DNA of 64,000 nt from Pestalotiopsis fici W106-1 (GCF_000516985.1 NW_006917097.1:744001-808000); one strand, 5' to 3'; positions 35,572 through 47,620 are shown, counted from the stretch's first letter. Numbers and translations are program-made. Notes: generated by a model from the letters alone, not told the origin.

Positions 35572-36840
35572 CTAGTTTCCAAACGCAGCGGCTGGATATG
35601 CGCGATCCCTCTTCTTGCGCCCGACGGTCGAGCTGCTGCGAGAGCTAGCGCCAGAGTTGGCGCCACTGCCTGGCACAGACAGGTTATTGCTGGGAGTTCG
35701 AGTTGCCAAGACCATATCTTCTGGCAGATCATTCCACTCGTTCTCAGGGCCCTTCTTTTGGTAAGATGTACCGGAGATGGGAGGAGGTCGGGTAACGCTA
35801 GGGTTGGGCGATCTGGCACCGGAAGGCGGTCCGGAAGATGGCGGCGGCGGTGTCGTCGTTATTGTCGAACTCGTGAAACTAGCTACAGGTGGCGTCGAGA
35901 CCTTGGCCAGGCCGGCGTGGGTGCCGATGCCATTTGCCTTTACCGCATCCAAAGTCCTACCGGGTCGGCCGCTCACGGAGCCCAGACTGATATCCCTTCT
36001 CACAGCCCAAGCATTGCTTGGTTGCAGCTGCCGGTAGTATCCCTCGATGACGGGTTCCACCTTGGCGAAACCTCTTGCTTTATACCACTCCCAACCCTCC
36101 TCATTCTCTGTCCAGACGTGAGCGCAGACGGTGCGGCACGCAAACCTCTCATCGCGGGCCGCCAATGTGCACACTTCCTCGAGCATGCGCGCCGCTAGAC
36201 CTAAACCTCGGTACGGCTCCTGTAGGACCAGGCTCTGGACGTAGAGGGCATCTGGTATGAGGTCTTGTGCCGAGTTTGGGCGAGGCTGGAAGGTAGTCTG
36301 GGGTCGGCAGACCAGTCCTCCGATCAAAGTCGGCTTGGGCGATGGGTTACTGGGAGTCGGAGTATCGGTCCAGAGCAGCACGCGGGAGAAGGCGCCCGAA
36401 GACAAGGGATCGCTCAGAGGGACGTAGAATGAATCCGGATAGCGCACGGGAAGCAGGCGTGCCGTCAGGTGCTTGAGGCTCGGTATGTGCGAAGGCAGGA
36501 TTGGGGAGAGTGTGATGTTGGGATGATGGGTTGGTGTCGGCGCGGGCATGGGGACCGCAGTTGCTGGTTCGCCACTCCCATTTTCGGCCGTTCGTAGAGG
36601 CAGTGGAGGAGCGGCTGGAGGAGGCAACGGCGCACTCTGGGGAGCTTGCGGAGGAGCACTCGATCTCGGACTGGACGTATGTTGGGATACCTGCGGCGGC
36701 GGCGGTGAATGTTGTTGTTGTGGCGAACGCTCAGCGGATGGAGGGGCGCCGTACTTGGGCGCCGCGGGCTGGAAGAAGGATCGGATGGACGGTTGAGAGC
36801 GTGGCGGCCCGCCGTTGAGGTTCTGCGACGGCAATGACAT
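35572..36840 (-). CDS. NAA50-like GNAT N-acetyltransferase with PIP-box-like motif
   Basis: A single exon gives 422 residues from the ATG at 36840; five codons above it are open but begin with a non-ATG codon. A Pro/Ser/Gln-rich head (1-100) is followed by a GNAT domain at about 105-270: ITLSPILPSHIPSLKHL, LLPVRYPDSFY, DALYVQSLVLQEPYRGLGLA (acetyl-CoA loop, motif R-G-L-G-L-A), and WEWYKARGFAKVEPVIEGYY. The LPVRYPDSFY and the terminal YYRQLQP correspond to the FPVxYxDxFY and YYKRIEP segments of NAA50/San, which acetylates protein N-termini. A second disordered tail (270-422) is Pro/Ser/Thr-rich and ends in basic residues. Residues 16-23 read QPSIRSFF, matching the PCNA-interacting consensus. 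The head and tail are unlike animal NAA50, which is about 170 residues. Confidence 0.85.
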   Translation of the reverse strand: MSLPSQNLNGGPPRSQPSIRSFFQPAAPKYGAPPSAERSPQQQHSPPPPQVSQHTSSPRSSAPPQAPQSAPLPPPAAPPLPLRTAENGSGEPATAVPMPAPTPTHHPNITLSPILPSHIPSLKHLTARLLPVRYPDSFYVPLSDPLSSGAFSRVLLWTDTPTPSNPSPKPTLIGGLVCRPQTTFQPRPNSAQDLIPDALYVQSLVLQEPYRGLGLAARMLEEVCTLAARDERFACRTVCAHVWTENEEGWEWYKARGFAKVEPVIEGYYRQLQPSNAWAVRRDISLGSVSGRPGRTLDAVKANGIGTHAGLAKVSTPPVASFTSSTITTTPPPPSSGPPSGARSPNPSVTRPPPISGTSYQKKGPENEWNDLPEDMVLATRTPSNNLSVPGSGANSGASSRSSSTVGRKKRDRAYPAAAFGN

Positions 36841-38654
36841 GGCGGTGGGCAGCAATTATGTACAAGGAATGGTACAGTAGAGAAGATTATATATCAATGA
36901 GTGACTGACTGGACCAAACGGACGAGTAAAAGAAGAAGGAGAAGAAGAAAAGCCCTAAAATTAGAGAAAAAAGGACGATGCTAATGTACACGCGTAGAAT
37001 GAATCAAATGTCCGTCCCATAGTGGGATGGACGGACAACATGTGGCATGTGGATTGTCCCCTCCACTCTGGCAAGAGCCTAAGTGGTAGCGCAAGATCCC
37101 GGAGCTGCAACGACGCTTCCGGCAGCTGTTGTGGGCAATAATTGCCCCCACCAAGCCTTCAAGGTCCCTTGCTCTCTTCCTTCTTACTGCTTGTCCTGGG
37201 CTGGATATTGGGAACCTAATTGCCATGAACCACTCAGGGGCCTTGTTTTAGCTTTCAACACATGTACGTAAAGTCCACGGCTATGGATCTGTCTTGTAAA
37301 TTAGAAGGCCCAGATACATGTATTGCCGTCTTGTCTTTGTCAGGAGAATTAAAGGCTTTTCTGTATCATGTATCCTTTCACCTAGATGTGCTATAAGTCA
37401 GGTGTAGATTACATTCCTCGTTGCAAAATAGGCCCATCGGTGGCCAGATGGAATGAGGTCGTTGAGGCACATGTATGGTTTCCTTTGAACATGACACATG
37501 TGGTAAGTAATTTCTACAGTCTTAGTATAAAGAGTCTGTGGAAGCCGTAACTAACTGGTTACAAGCTAGAAATGTAGGCTCGGCGAATAGGACGTCGATG
37601 CTCTCATTACAACAATGTCCTCATTTCTCAAACACCTCGAGTGACGCTTTTAGAAATTGATTAGCCAGGCATATTAGAAAGCAAAAGCTTGCCAAATCTG
37701 GCACGCCATACATCCATGGCAGTCTCGTGCTCGTTCCTGGCCTGAGCCCGATGAATAATACATTAGATACGTCCATGGCTCCAATTGCAAACGAATGACC
37801 ACCTCGGTCTTGATGTCTTATTAGTACATTGTCCTGAATCATACCTAGAAAGCTAAAGTTTGCACACTGGATAACTTCGGCGTACTGAAAATCTCTTACT
37901 TAGAAATTAGGTCAATGAAGCGATGAACTAAAAGAACTCTATAAACCTCTACAACAGAGACGACAAGATTCAACTCTTTTTGCGAGGCAGATTATTGTCA
38001 AGCTACTACTAACATATCCCCTGGTGTGGCCGACGAAAGACGCTGAAAGTGATCAATCAGAGGTCGCCTATCACCTGGTGGGCCCGCGCCGCGCCGCGCC
38101 TAAAAGCTTTAAACTTACCTAGAAGGGACCTACAACCATGCCTAAGAATTACCATTCCCTGAAATCTTTCGTCACTCCTTTCCCGAAAGTTTGAAGCTCA
38201 AGGGAAGAAAAAAAAAATTGTCCTTCTTCAGCTGCAACCCTTCAGACGAGACAATTGGTCGTAATCTCTGTCAGAATTGGCCATTATTTTAACTCATGTT
38301 TTCTATCTCAAACGGCGACGAACTGGCTTGTGATTCCTAGAGGCAGATGCGCGCGCGACACATAGCTGAACAATCGGGATTCGTTGGAGGCTCAATCGGC
38401 AGGTGTCTGATTTCTCCAGCCAGAGAGAGATTACCTACCTACCCGTAGGCAGAGCGAACGCCAGACTACTAATGTAATCTTTTCCCCGTCCACCCACCGA
38501 CCCGGCCACCGACAAGCGCAATTCGCATCTCATTACGCGCAGCAACTCATTCAAACCTTACCAAGTGCTACTACTTCGTGCACCTACCCCAAAATCGCCC
38601 GACTTGTCATCCTTCAACACCAGGTCGACGGTTTTCCCAACCACCATCGTCAAC
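36841..38654. other. divergent intergenic region, 1.8 kb
   Basis: Lies between the acetyltransferase and the zinc-finger gene, both of which start here. No coding frame is convincing. The part near 38400-38640 is pyrimidine-rich and probably holds the zinc-finger gene promoter. Confidence 0.55.
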
Positions 38655-40139
38655 ATGTCGTCCCAGCCAAATACTGGCAAGGCGGGCGTCATCAAAGGTG
38701 GCAGTTCTACTCTAGGCAAGCTTGTAAGTTTTACTAATACATCTCTCTTCGTCTCGCACTCTGGCCTACACGAGAGCAAAAAAAGCTCTGGTCGCATTAA
38801 ACCCCCCAGAGTTCTAGCAGGCATGCGATCCTTATCCCGCTCCGGGAAAAAAACCAACTGCCTTACCATAAAAATTACCCACAACTGACAAGAACACACT
38901 GCACTATTATCACGAGGCTGTGGGACAAGGCTACTGACACAATGCACTCTTTTCTAGGCAAATTCAGTCCTCGACGACTTATTATACAACATCTGCCATG
39001 ATTTATTACTCAAGGTGCACCGGGACGAGAAGATCGCCCGTGCCTCGACTGCCGCCATCCGTGTCGAGAAGCTCGCTGCTGACACTTCCGACACCTCACA
39101 GCCTGATGTCCGCCCCGACCTAAGAGTCGAGACAGACGCCGCCATCTACGACGACGGCAAGGTTCTGCTCAAGGGAAACCCGCTCGCCACAACCAAGGAT
39201 ATCCTGTGCCCGAGATGCCACCTGCCACGTCTGCTATATCCTACCGAGGGAAAAGGCGCAAGGAAACCCGACCCGAGCATAATATACTGCAAGAAGCACC
39301 CGTATATTGACAAACCGGGATTCGACATCTATGGTCAGACCTGGGTGCCCCAGGGTCCAGGCAGAGGCAAGAAGAAGAAGGATATGGAAAAGAAGATCGA
39401 GACGACCCCACAGGACACACCAGGCGGTACACCGGGACCTGACGAAAGCGGTGGCAAGGGCGGCGCCGCATCGAGGCCTCCGAACGTCTTGTCCTTTCCT
39501 TCGGCCACCTGCAGTAAATGCAAGCGTTGCATCCTCGTAACACGACTCAACAACCACATGGGCTCTTGTATCGGCAACAGCGGCAGAAATGCCAGTCGCG
39601 CAGCGGCACAAAAGATCAGCAACGGTGCCAACGGACACAGTGGAAGTCAGAATGACAACACCCCACCCAATAGCCAAAAGGGAACGCCGGGCCCTGGCTC
39701 GAGAGCAAGCAGCCCCAAGAAACGAGCTAGCGAGGAAGTCAATAGCGACGATGACTCGGAGAACGACGCTGCCCCCAAGAAGAAGAAAATGAAGCCAGCC
39801 AGTGTTGTTAATCCACCGAAGAAGGTGATTCTCAAGACAAAGGGCAGTGCTACAGGTCCAAAGAAGGAGAAAGTCAAGACCAACTCTCTCTTGAGTGTGG
39901 AGCAGAAAGTAGATGATGATGATGCCGATGGCTCAACTGTCGAAGTCGCACCCAAGAAGAACATATCCAAGCAAGCCAGCCCGGCAAAGAAGCTGAAACT
40001 TGGTGTTTCAAAGCCATTGCTGACGTCGCCAGCAACCAAGAATGGCAAGATAACCAATAGAACCTCAAATGGCGGCGGCGGCGGCGATGATGCTGGCAGT
40101 GAAAGCTCAGGAACGCTATCATCTCCACCAAACGTTTAA
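38655..40139 (+). CDS. Sgf11-like zinc-finger nuclear protein (candidate SAGA subunit)
   Basis: Two exons, 38655-38723 and 38958-40139, give 416 residues; the 234-base intron is long for this window. The N-terminus has a helix LANSVLDDLLYNICHDLLLK followed by a cysteine motif CPRCHLPRLLYP..YCKKHPYID. A second zinc motif reads CSKCKRCILVTRLNNHMGSC, close in spacing to the C2HC finger of Sgf11, which helps hold the SAGA deubiquitinase module on nucleosomes. The tail is Lys/Ser/Pro-rich with probable nuclear localisation signals (PKKKKMKP, SPAKKLKL). I infer a chromatin role; the SAGA link rests on the N-terminal helix and finger pattern recalled from the family. The protein is much longer than yeast Sgf11 (99 residues). 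It is convergent with the cyclophilin gene. Confidence 0.75.
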
Positions 40140-40847
40140 CGGCACAGTGGCAGGTCCCCTTGTGCTTTCTCATACAGAGATAGACATATCAGCCAGGGCA
40201 TATGCCTATTTGCATTTACGTTTTTCGAGCGTCTTGGACAACGTCAAATCGATTCTTGGTCTGCATACATGTCAGGTTCCTCTCTTCTGCGTTTCAAGGG
40301 AAACGCCCTTCTGTATACTCCTACATTCATATCTGCATGGTCTGGGGGTTTGGTTGCTTTGTCATTCATGTTGTCCAGGTCATGGACACGACGGGGGATA
40401 TTTTTTCAGGGGTTTAGGCGTTGGCAAGTGACTCCTTTGATATCACGAGGATCGAAAAAGACGGCGTCCGGTCTTGTTTACACACTTACACACACCTTGG
40501 CACTTTTTTTGTATTATACGCAGCTGATTGTGTGGTCTTCCATATTATGTAAATTCGATTCCCCAAATGGCGACCACAAAGTATCATGTAATTTAACATG
40601 ACAAGGGGAAGTTTTGTTCGCCCATCACTGTTTGAAGTAGTTTCTTTTATCCATACCAAGTGACTGCGAAGAGAAATGTCATTTTATACCGACGCCCAAC
40701 GCCTTCCAATGCTTAGAATATATGGTAGACCATGGGTATTTTGAGGTCCCCGAAATATTTCTTGGCTGATGGTACCCGATCGTAAACTACGCGCCTTCCG
40801 GATTTCACCGAGGCGGCCATCTTATAAATGTCCATATCTTGGAATGA
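40140..40847. other. convergent intergenic region, 0.7 kb
   Basis: 3' flanks of the zinc-finger and cyclophilin genes. No gene is visible. Confidence 0.6.
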
Positions 40848-41345
40848 TTACGAGAACTCTTCATTGTTCTCCTCGACAATCCGCGCCCGCAGTATCTTGA
40901 CCTCCTCGACAGGACGATCTTCCTTGTCTGTGCGAACCATGCCCATGCGCTTGACGACGCCGAGGCCGCTCTTGACGCGACCAAAAATGGTGTGCTTGCC
41001 GTCCAGCCAGGGGGTCGGGGCGAGGGTGATGAAGAACTGGGAGCCATTGGTATTGGGCCCAGCGTTGGCCATGCTCAGGACGCCGGCGCCCGTGTGCCGG
41101 AGGCCGGCGTGGATCTCGTCGTCGAACTTGTCGCCGTAGATGCTGGCGCCGCCCCGGCCCGTCCCTGTAGGGTCGCCCGTCTGGATCATAAAGTCGGAAA
41201 TGATGCGGTGCACAACGCAGCCGTCGTAGTAGTTGCGCCGCGCCAGCTCGGCAAAGTTCTTGCACGTCTTGGGCGCGTGTGTCGTGTACAGCTCCACCGT
41301 GATGTCGCCCATCGAGGTCGAGAGTAGGACGTCGGTCGTCGCCAT
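40848..41345 (-). CDS. PPIL1-type cyclophilin (peptidyl-prolyl isomerase)
   Basis: A single exon gives 165 residues. The whole protein is one cyclophilin domain: VLLSTSMGDITVELY, CVVHRIISDFMIQTGDPTGTGRGG region with the catalytic Arg, MANAGPNTNGSQFFITLAPTPWLDGKHTIFG with the active-site Phe, Gln and Trp residues. The short form beginning directly with LLSTSMGDITVELYTTHAPKTC is the spliceosomal cyclophilin group (PPIL1, S. pombe Cyp1/Ppi1). Such enzymes isomerise X-Pro bonds; PPIL1 binds SKIP/Prp45 in the activated spliceosome. No signal peptide is present, which fits a nuclear or cytosolic place. The gene is intronless and unusually GC-rich compared with its flanks, reflecting biased codon use. 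Confidence 0.95.
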   Translation of the reverse strand: MATTDVLLSTSMGDITVELYTTHAPKTCKNFAELARRNYYDGCVVHRIISDFMIQTGDPTGTGRGGASIYGDKFDDEIHAGLRHTGAGVLSMANAGPNTNGSQFFITLAPTPWLDGKHTIFGRVKSGLGVVKRMGMVRTDKEDRPVEEVKILRARIVEENNEEFS

Positions 41346-42450
41346 TGCTTTTTAAGTGGGTGCCGTCTCTATGTATGCTGCGAGGCGACTTTGGGTGATT
41401 TTCTATGTAGAATCAAACGAGTGGACAATGTAGAGCGGCAAGTGTTCCGAACAATGTGTTTTTCCTCTTGTTTGTTTTTCAACACCACCTTTGAATTGAT
41501 CCAGTTACGCAACCAGGCACAAATTGAAGCTTCGCCAAAGCTTTGGCGGGGCTCAGCGATGAGGTGGATAATTTACACGAGCTAGACTTTTTGACTACGT
41601 ATCTTTTTTTCCCCAGGGCATTTTTTTTCCTAGTCCAGGCAGTGCTTCGCTGGTCATTTTTTTGCGATAGCCTAAGGTACAACTTGAAAAGTAGCGGCGG
41701 TGACGCTAGGCATTGCAAGGGCTCGCCACTGATTAAGGTATGTAGCCACTGATTATGGGCCTGATTATTCATGTTCCGTGGAGGGGGTCCTGCTGCAAGG
41801 CTACCACCGGCGTCAGAAGAACACATGCCATTTTGCGTTTACCATTCTCCTCTTCCTGGTTTTTTTTCTTTCCCGATCTTAATTTCGGCCTCAGCATTCA
41901 TTGTCATTGTAAAATTCCCAATAATATTGGACTACATTGAAAGGAGCCTCCCATCTTCATCTGATATTTCAAGTCGGAAGGAAGTTTCAAGACGCCACTT
42001 TGCCTGACTCGTTGGTCTTTAGAAATTCAACAGGCTCAATCTGAGGCAGAAGCATCTCGTACGTTGCCGACACCTTCAGTAGATCCAGGCCTGAATGCAA
42101 TATTATCGAGTCACCGCCAAAGAAAAAGCATCGGAAAATTAAGCCTTTTCTCCCCAAGCACCTTGTCGGCCACCCCTCGAGACTTTGGATGCTTATACGA
42201 CTTGCTTGCGCCTCACTGTTGGCTAGCTCGACGACACATTTGGGCCACAAGGAGAAAGGCAGCCGCATCCACGGGGTTCAATCTAGCTCACGAAGATTAA
42301 TCGACCGTGGTATATCTGGCCGCACCTAACCCAGGTGTCCGGATTAGTCAATTAGCCTGAGCGGGACTATATATCGTCTGCTCTTTCGGTGTGCAATTCC
42401 TCACGGATGAACAAAATTTCACCTGTCCTACAACGAACGACATAACAAAC
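41346..42450. other. divergent intergenic region, 1.1 kb
   Basis: Contains the promoters of the cyclophilin and signal peptide peptidase genes. T-rich tracts occur at 41605-41660 and 41860-41872. A candidate TATA element is listed separately. Confidence 0.55.
42368..42375 (+). promoter_or_regulatory. candidate TATA box of signal peptide peptidase gene
   Basis: TATATAT lies about 80 bases before the start codon, with a short pyrimidine-rich patch after it. Suggestive only. Confidence 0.35.
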
Positions 42451-44232
42451 ATGACCAATTCTTCGGCAGATGGAGTGCCGGGTGACGGATTGGATGTGAC
42501 GGGAAATCTGACTTTGTTCCAATCATTCTCTCAAATTCCTGCAGACTTGTGGAAACACCAAGATCTTCTCATTATCCAGACCAAGGTTGTTTGCGCCGCT
42601 CTTGGATGTATTTATCTCGGAGCACATGCTTCTCTGCGACGTCCGCCTAGCGCAAGCCCACCACCCAAGAAGTCGAAATCAGGAAAGACAAAGAAAGATG
42701 AGGATCAGGATGACCAGTTCGTGCAGGGGCTTGTTGCCTCGGATGCCATCATGTTTCCCATCATGGCCGGCACGGTTCTCGTTGGTCTTTACTATCTGAT
42801 CAAATGGCTAGAAGATCCTGCCATCATTAGCAAGATAATGGGCATCTATTTCTCAGTCATGTCGCTCGGCAGTATAGCCAAAATGGCTGCTGATTCACTT
42901 CACTTCATCACTGGATTCATCTTTCCTGAGGTGTGGAAGTCGACAAGTGGCACCTTGTACCACTTTGACAACTCCCGCAAGTGCCTATATACGCTCAGCG
43001 AGTCTGGTGAGCGTATATACGACAACTCAAAACAATCACCATTTCCCGGTGTGTTGAGCTTTGTTGGCCTGACGGAGCAGAGACGCAACACGTTCTGGGA
43101 GCTCCGCCACCTATTCTATGAGCACTGGACAATCCGCATCGGCATGCATGGAATCGGGAAGCAAAAGTTCCAGGTCAAGCTCAATGACGTCCTCGGAGCA
43201 TTCTTGGCCATCGGCGCAAGCATCCTTTACCAAACCACCAAGTCGAACTTCCTGTCAAATGTCATGGGCTATGCATTCTCCTACGTCGGAGTCATTACAC
43301 TCTCCCCCACTACCTTTACCATTGGTAGTTCTGTTTTGTTCGGCCTGTTTTTCTACGATATCTACATGGTTTTCTACACGTAAGTACCTGGCACGAACAT
43401 GCACGGATACCCGAGCTGACAGACACATGACAGTCCATACATGGTGACCGTTGCCACAAAACTTGATGTCCCCATCAAGCTAGTTTTCCAGTCAAACAAG
43501 CAATCCAGCATGCTCGGACTTGGTGATATAGTTGTTCCGGGTATCTTTATTGGTCTTTGCCTCCGTTTCGATCACTTCTTACATTACTACCGCCAGCAGA
43601 AGTTGATTCCCGTTGAACTGGAGACTGAAGCTACCTCAGAGGATGGCCAGATCTCAACCAAGAAGGAAACGCAGCGTATTGTCCACAAACCTGTGTACGT
43701 CAATCCCCAGGGCCAGTGGGGCAATACGTTTTGGGGCAACTCGAGTGCCACTCCCGCCACAAAGGCCGCTGGCTTCAAGAAGACATACTTCACGGCTGCC
43801 ATGGTAGGCTACCTGTTAGCCATGGTGATGACGTTGGCTATGCTGTTGATATTCAAGCACGCCCAGCCTGCGCTTCTGTATCTTGTCCCTGGCGTCGTAT
43901 CAGCGGTGTGGATCACAGGTCTTGTCCGTGGCGAGCTCCGCGAAATGTGGATTTATACTGAGGATGGTACTCTGGATAAACAAGACGTTGTTGTTGAAGT
44001 TGATGGAAACGGAAACGTGATCAAGGAGATTGAAGAATCGAAAGCCGACCAAGACGAAGTAAAGAAAAAGGACAGTGATGCGGCCAAGGCATTGGTGGAC
44101 AAGCAAGGCGAAGATGCAGCCGATGAGAAGTCCAAGTCCTCTGAGTCTACCAAGAAGTCACGATCGAGGACTGTCTTTGTGTTTTCCATCGAGGCGCCGC
44201 CTTCGCCTGCAGAAGTAGAGGCATCAAGCTAA
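42451..44232 (+). CDS. signal peptide peptidase (intramembrane aspartyl protease)
   Basis: Two exons, 42451-43379 and 43434-44232, give 575 residues. The start is the ATG at 42451, since the 20 codons above it contain no in-frame ATG. The presenilin-type active-site motifs are present: FFYDIYMVFYT (YD, just before the intron), MLGLGDIVVPG (GxGD) and HAQPALLYLVPG (PAL). About nine membrane segments are visible, and LSNVMGYAFSYVGVITLSPTTFTIGS is the conserved region before the first aspartate. The protease cuts leftover signal peptides and tail-anchored proteins in the ER membrane. A Lys-rich cytosolic loop lies at residues 70-90 and a long charged tail with KADQDEVKKKDSD and KKSRSR follows the last helix. 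In fungi the homologue is known as SppA in Aspergillus. Assignment is very secure. Confidence 0.95.
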
Positions 44233-45415
44233 TTGTACTTGTGAGCAAAGTAGTAAGCATAATGGCTGGATGGCTTGCCCTACATTGAGCGACAAACAGC
44301 TATTGTTACCAATAGATACAAATGCATCGCCAAGACAGTCTGTAGTCATGACTCGATATCATATAACACAAGTAACTTGCCAATTGACGTGCCTTGATCG
44401 ACCTTTAATAACACAAACCAGGAATGTAGGGGTATCCCTCATCCTAATCTAGACCACTGTCGGATTCTTGACTACGTGACTTGATACAGGCTGCAGCCAG
44501 AGAAAGAAGAGAGCGGCAAGATCTAGAAATAGAACTTTGACGCTGGTCGCCGATTATCCGGGCCGGTTCGAGGGGTTACCGAAAAAGTATATCATTGGGT
44601 ACCAACAACAACAACAACTAGGTGGTAGTTTATGGGGTACATAGCTGATATCCCGCCAAGATGTGCAAATAAATTCCCTCTTTATACGAACCTATAGACT
44701 TGCTCCTCATCTCGTGCTAGTCGCAGAATGTAATATATAAATATAGTAACTGCCAACAGCTCCCAACCCTGCAAGTCGCCTTCGGATCTGTGTGTGTGTG
44801 GTCAACGCAATAAGGGTTCGGACGCTAAACAGATTACCCCGCAGTCTCTTGTCCTGGTCCTGTCCACTAAAGATGGTTCGTTTCATAGAGCTCTTTTGTG
44901 TTATGCACCTGCAGTACAGCTCAAGCTACTAGTTGGTAGTTAGTCATTGGCGATGTAGCCCGGCACTGTATTCCGTGCCTACCTTACTGACAAAGTATGT
45001 TCAGCTCTGCCCATTGTGGCCAGGAATGGATGCAACGCCAAAACGCATCCGGGAATACCAAGATCGTACCGACCATACGGCTTCGCTTACCGACCGGGTG
45101 GCGCACCCCATTATTGAAAAGTGCCCAGCCTTTTTTTCCGCTCGATCCAAGGCTTGGGAAGAAGCAACCAAGAATCTCACATTACAGCTCTCGGGAGCCA
45201 AGATTTTTTCTTTGCGAGCTTTCTCGGGTTTTGTCACGTGGCGTAGGCTGACGGCTGACAGGTCCGTGGGAATCAGAGGATTAGATAAAGAAGGAAACAT
45301 TCCCGGTTCTCCCCAATCGAGTGCCCGGCTCAAAAAGTTTAAACCCAACTTCTCTGATAGAAGAAGAACCTATCGAGGAAGCAAGTAACATCCTTTATCT
45401 CACCCATATAGCGCC
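44233..45415. other. intergenic region, 1.2 kb
   Basis: Upstream region of the phosphopantetheinyl transferase gene. A short (CAA)n run lies at about 44600-44616. An open frame reaching to 45388 lacks an ATG start and coding character. Confidence 0.55.
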
Positions 45416-46462
45416 ATGACCAAGACCAGTGTCCAAGTGATCCAATGGATCGTGGATACACGCAACCTGTGGCCCGAAGCCACCAAACCAGCACAGCTAG
45501 AGACTGTGGTGAGTAGATGAAAAAAAAAAAAAAAAAAGACAAGAACACGGGATGCATTCGGGACCTTTTGCCAGGACTAGGGGCACACATTTTCGACTGA
45601 TCATGCAAACTCCCAGGCTCCGGAATACCTGGCCATCCTCACGCCCGAGGAGAAAAAGGGCGTGCTCAAGTACTTTTTCATCCGGGATGCCAAAATGTCG
45701 CTCGCCTCGCAATTTCTCAAGCACTACGTGCTGAGCAAGACGCTCGGCCTGCCCTGGTCCGCCACCACCATCACCCGGGACCCGCACGGCAAGCCCATCT
45801 ACGTCGCCCCCGACGGCTCCCGGCCCGTCGAGTTCAACGTCTCGCACCAGAACGGCATCGTCGCCCTGGCGGCCGTGGCGCACTATGACGGCCCGGGCGC
45901 CGTCGACGTGGGCGTCGATGTCGTCTGCGTCAATGAGCGCGAGGCCCGCGACCACAAGATGATTGAGACCGAGGGCTGGGCCCGCTTTGTCGACATGCAC
46001 GCCGACGTGTTTGGCAAGTCCGAGACGGTCGACCTCAAGGCCGTCGGCAGGCTCACTGGCCAGTCCAAGGACGTTCTTAATGCCCACCTGCGCAAGTTTT
46101 ACGCCCTGTGGTGCCTGCGCGAGGCCTACGTCAAGATGACAGGCGAGGCGCTGCTGGCACCCTGGCTGCACCAGCTGGAATTCCAGAACCTGCGGGCGCC
46201 CGAGGCGGGCCACACTGACGCGTCCGGGACCTTGGTCCAGACGGCCGACGATCCGCCGTCGACCATTATCCGGGAGCACGAGGTCTTGTTCAAGGGCGCC
46301 AAGGTCGACGACGCCAACATCTGCCTGCGGTCGCTGGGCCGGGACTACATGACGGCGACGGCGGTGCGGACGCCGGCGAGCAAGGAGATTGCCCTCGGTT
46401 GGGACCTGGGCCCCTTTGAGACGCTGGATCTTTCCATCATACTGAAGCATGCGACTTTCTAG
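45416..46462 (+). CDS. 4'-phosphopantetheinyl transferase, Sfp/NpgA type
   Basis: Two exons, 45416-45508 and 45617-46462, give 312 residues. Exon 1 encodes MTKTSVQVIQWIVDTRNLWP, the usual start of NpgA-like enzymes. Sfp-type motifs follow: EFNVSHQNGIVALA, VDVGVDVVCVNERE (Mg-binding Asp pair) and the FYALWCLREAYVKMTGEAL box, where the acidic and Lys residues hold metal and coenzyme A. The enzyme transfers phosphopantetheine from coenzyme A to carrier proteins of polyketide and peptide synthetases and to alpha-aminoadipate reductase, so it is needed for secondary metabolites, siderophores and lysine. The intron contains an A-run of about 18 bases near 45520-45537. Exon 2 is very GC-rich. No biosynthetic cluster adjoins it. 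Confidence 0.95.
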
Positions 46463-47454
46463 TTTGAGCACCAGGTCTTATACAAAACGGGTATCAAATG
46501 ATAAAAGTCTATGAGGCATTTAAGACTAGTCGTGACACATCTCTAACCGGAGATGTTGATAATGTTATCTACGGGGGATCAATCCAGAGGGCTGGAACCC
46601 AAGAGAGCACCACGAGAAGAAGCTCATGTTGAATATATTCTTTCTTGGCTGTAGCTCGTGGCCTACACTTGCCATTCCTTACACATATCTTCTTGCTGAT
46701 GCAAGCAAATCAGAGTTACAACCCTGATGCCCAAGTAAATCGTCTCATTTAGGTTGCACTAACAAAAGATTGACACTGCTCGATAATAGACTGTCTGCGC
46801 TGCAATCACTTACTTTGCCTGCCCAAGTTCCTTTTTTTTTTTTTTTTTTTGTGAGGAGATTCCCGTCTGACTTGGTGGTTATGGTCTGTTGTCATTATAT
46901 CAACCAGGCAGATATCTCGACTTTGTGGGATATCATGGAACCATGCCCATATCAAAAAGTCGCATGGCATGAGGTGCCCGTCCGAGTATAATATCGAGTA
47001 TGTTCGTAAAAGAACGTGAGAAGGAAGATGAATGGCAAGTTCTCGGAGCTTCTTATATGATATGGAGGATAACTTATACATCTGCACGCAATTATAATGC
47101 AAACTCTGATAAAAAAAAAAAAGAAGAAAAAAAGAAAAAAAGCAACAATAGCCGCTCACCTAAAAGGATAAATCTAGTGCCACGAAAGAAACCGACCGAG
47201 GTGGTACCAAACGGCCCGGGTTGGACGGGCAGGGCCGAGAATCAGCATATATTTAACAAAAAGGCGGGGGCCACTTGACCACGTACAGTAAGAATTGCAC
47301 CTTAAACACTGTCTTAAGCTTGGACTTGTCGCAGATAAAATATTGTCTTTATGGCTGTTTTACAGGTATTTTACGATAAAAACAGCATTATACCATAACG
47401 TATTATTAGCACTGTGTAAAGCTTGCGTAAATTGGTATATTATAATCACGAAAA

Positions 47455-47489
47455 GTAAAAAGCAGGTCTGGCCAGACCTGCTTTTTTAC
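47455..47489. repeat. 30-bp perfect palindrome
   Basis: The core GCAGGTCTGGCCAGACCTGC is flanked on both sides by five A/T pairs, giving a perfect 30-base palindrome at 47457-47486; GT and AC extend it with one unpaired T. Directly visible. Confidence 0.9.
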
Positions 47490-47495
47490 GATTAT

Positions 47496-47620
47496 AGACG
47501 ATGAGGGCATTTAGTCTCTATCGTTTGGAGATACGATTACAGAAAACGAGGGTGGCTAGTCCCCGTCGCCTGGATTGCTACGTATAATTACAGACGATAA
47601 GGGTGGCCAGTCCCTATCGG
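47496..47620. repeat. three diverged hairpin repeats
   Basis: Three related units of about 46-52 bases (near 47496, 47541 and 47591) each carry an imperfect inverted repeat around GGGTGGCCAGTCCC-like cores, with CGATAAGGG and CCCTATCG arms best kept in the third. They resemble the centre of the preceding palindrome. Confidence 0.75.

Noticed and set aside
44560..44580. GGTTCGAGG-type box resembling a tRNA T-arm
   Set aside because: No matching A-box or cloverleaf arms at the proper distance; other GGTTCGA matches in the window also fail.
44933..45388. 151-codon open frame before the phosphopantetheinyl transferase
   Set aside because: Begins at a non-ATG codon and lies in the probable promoter and leader; no coding character.
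45497..46471. 324-codon open frame on the minus strand
   Set aside because: Antisense to the phosphopantetheinyl transferase exon 2, which is very GC-rich.
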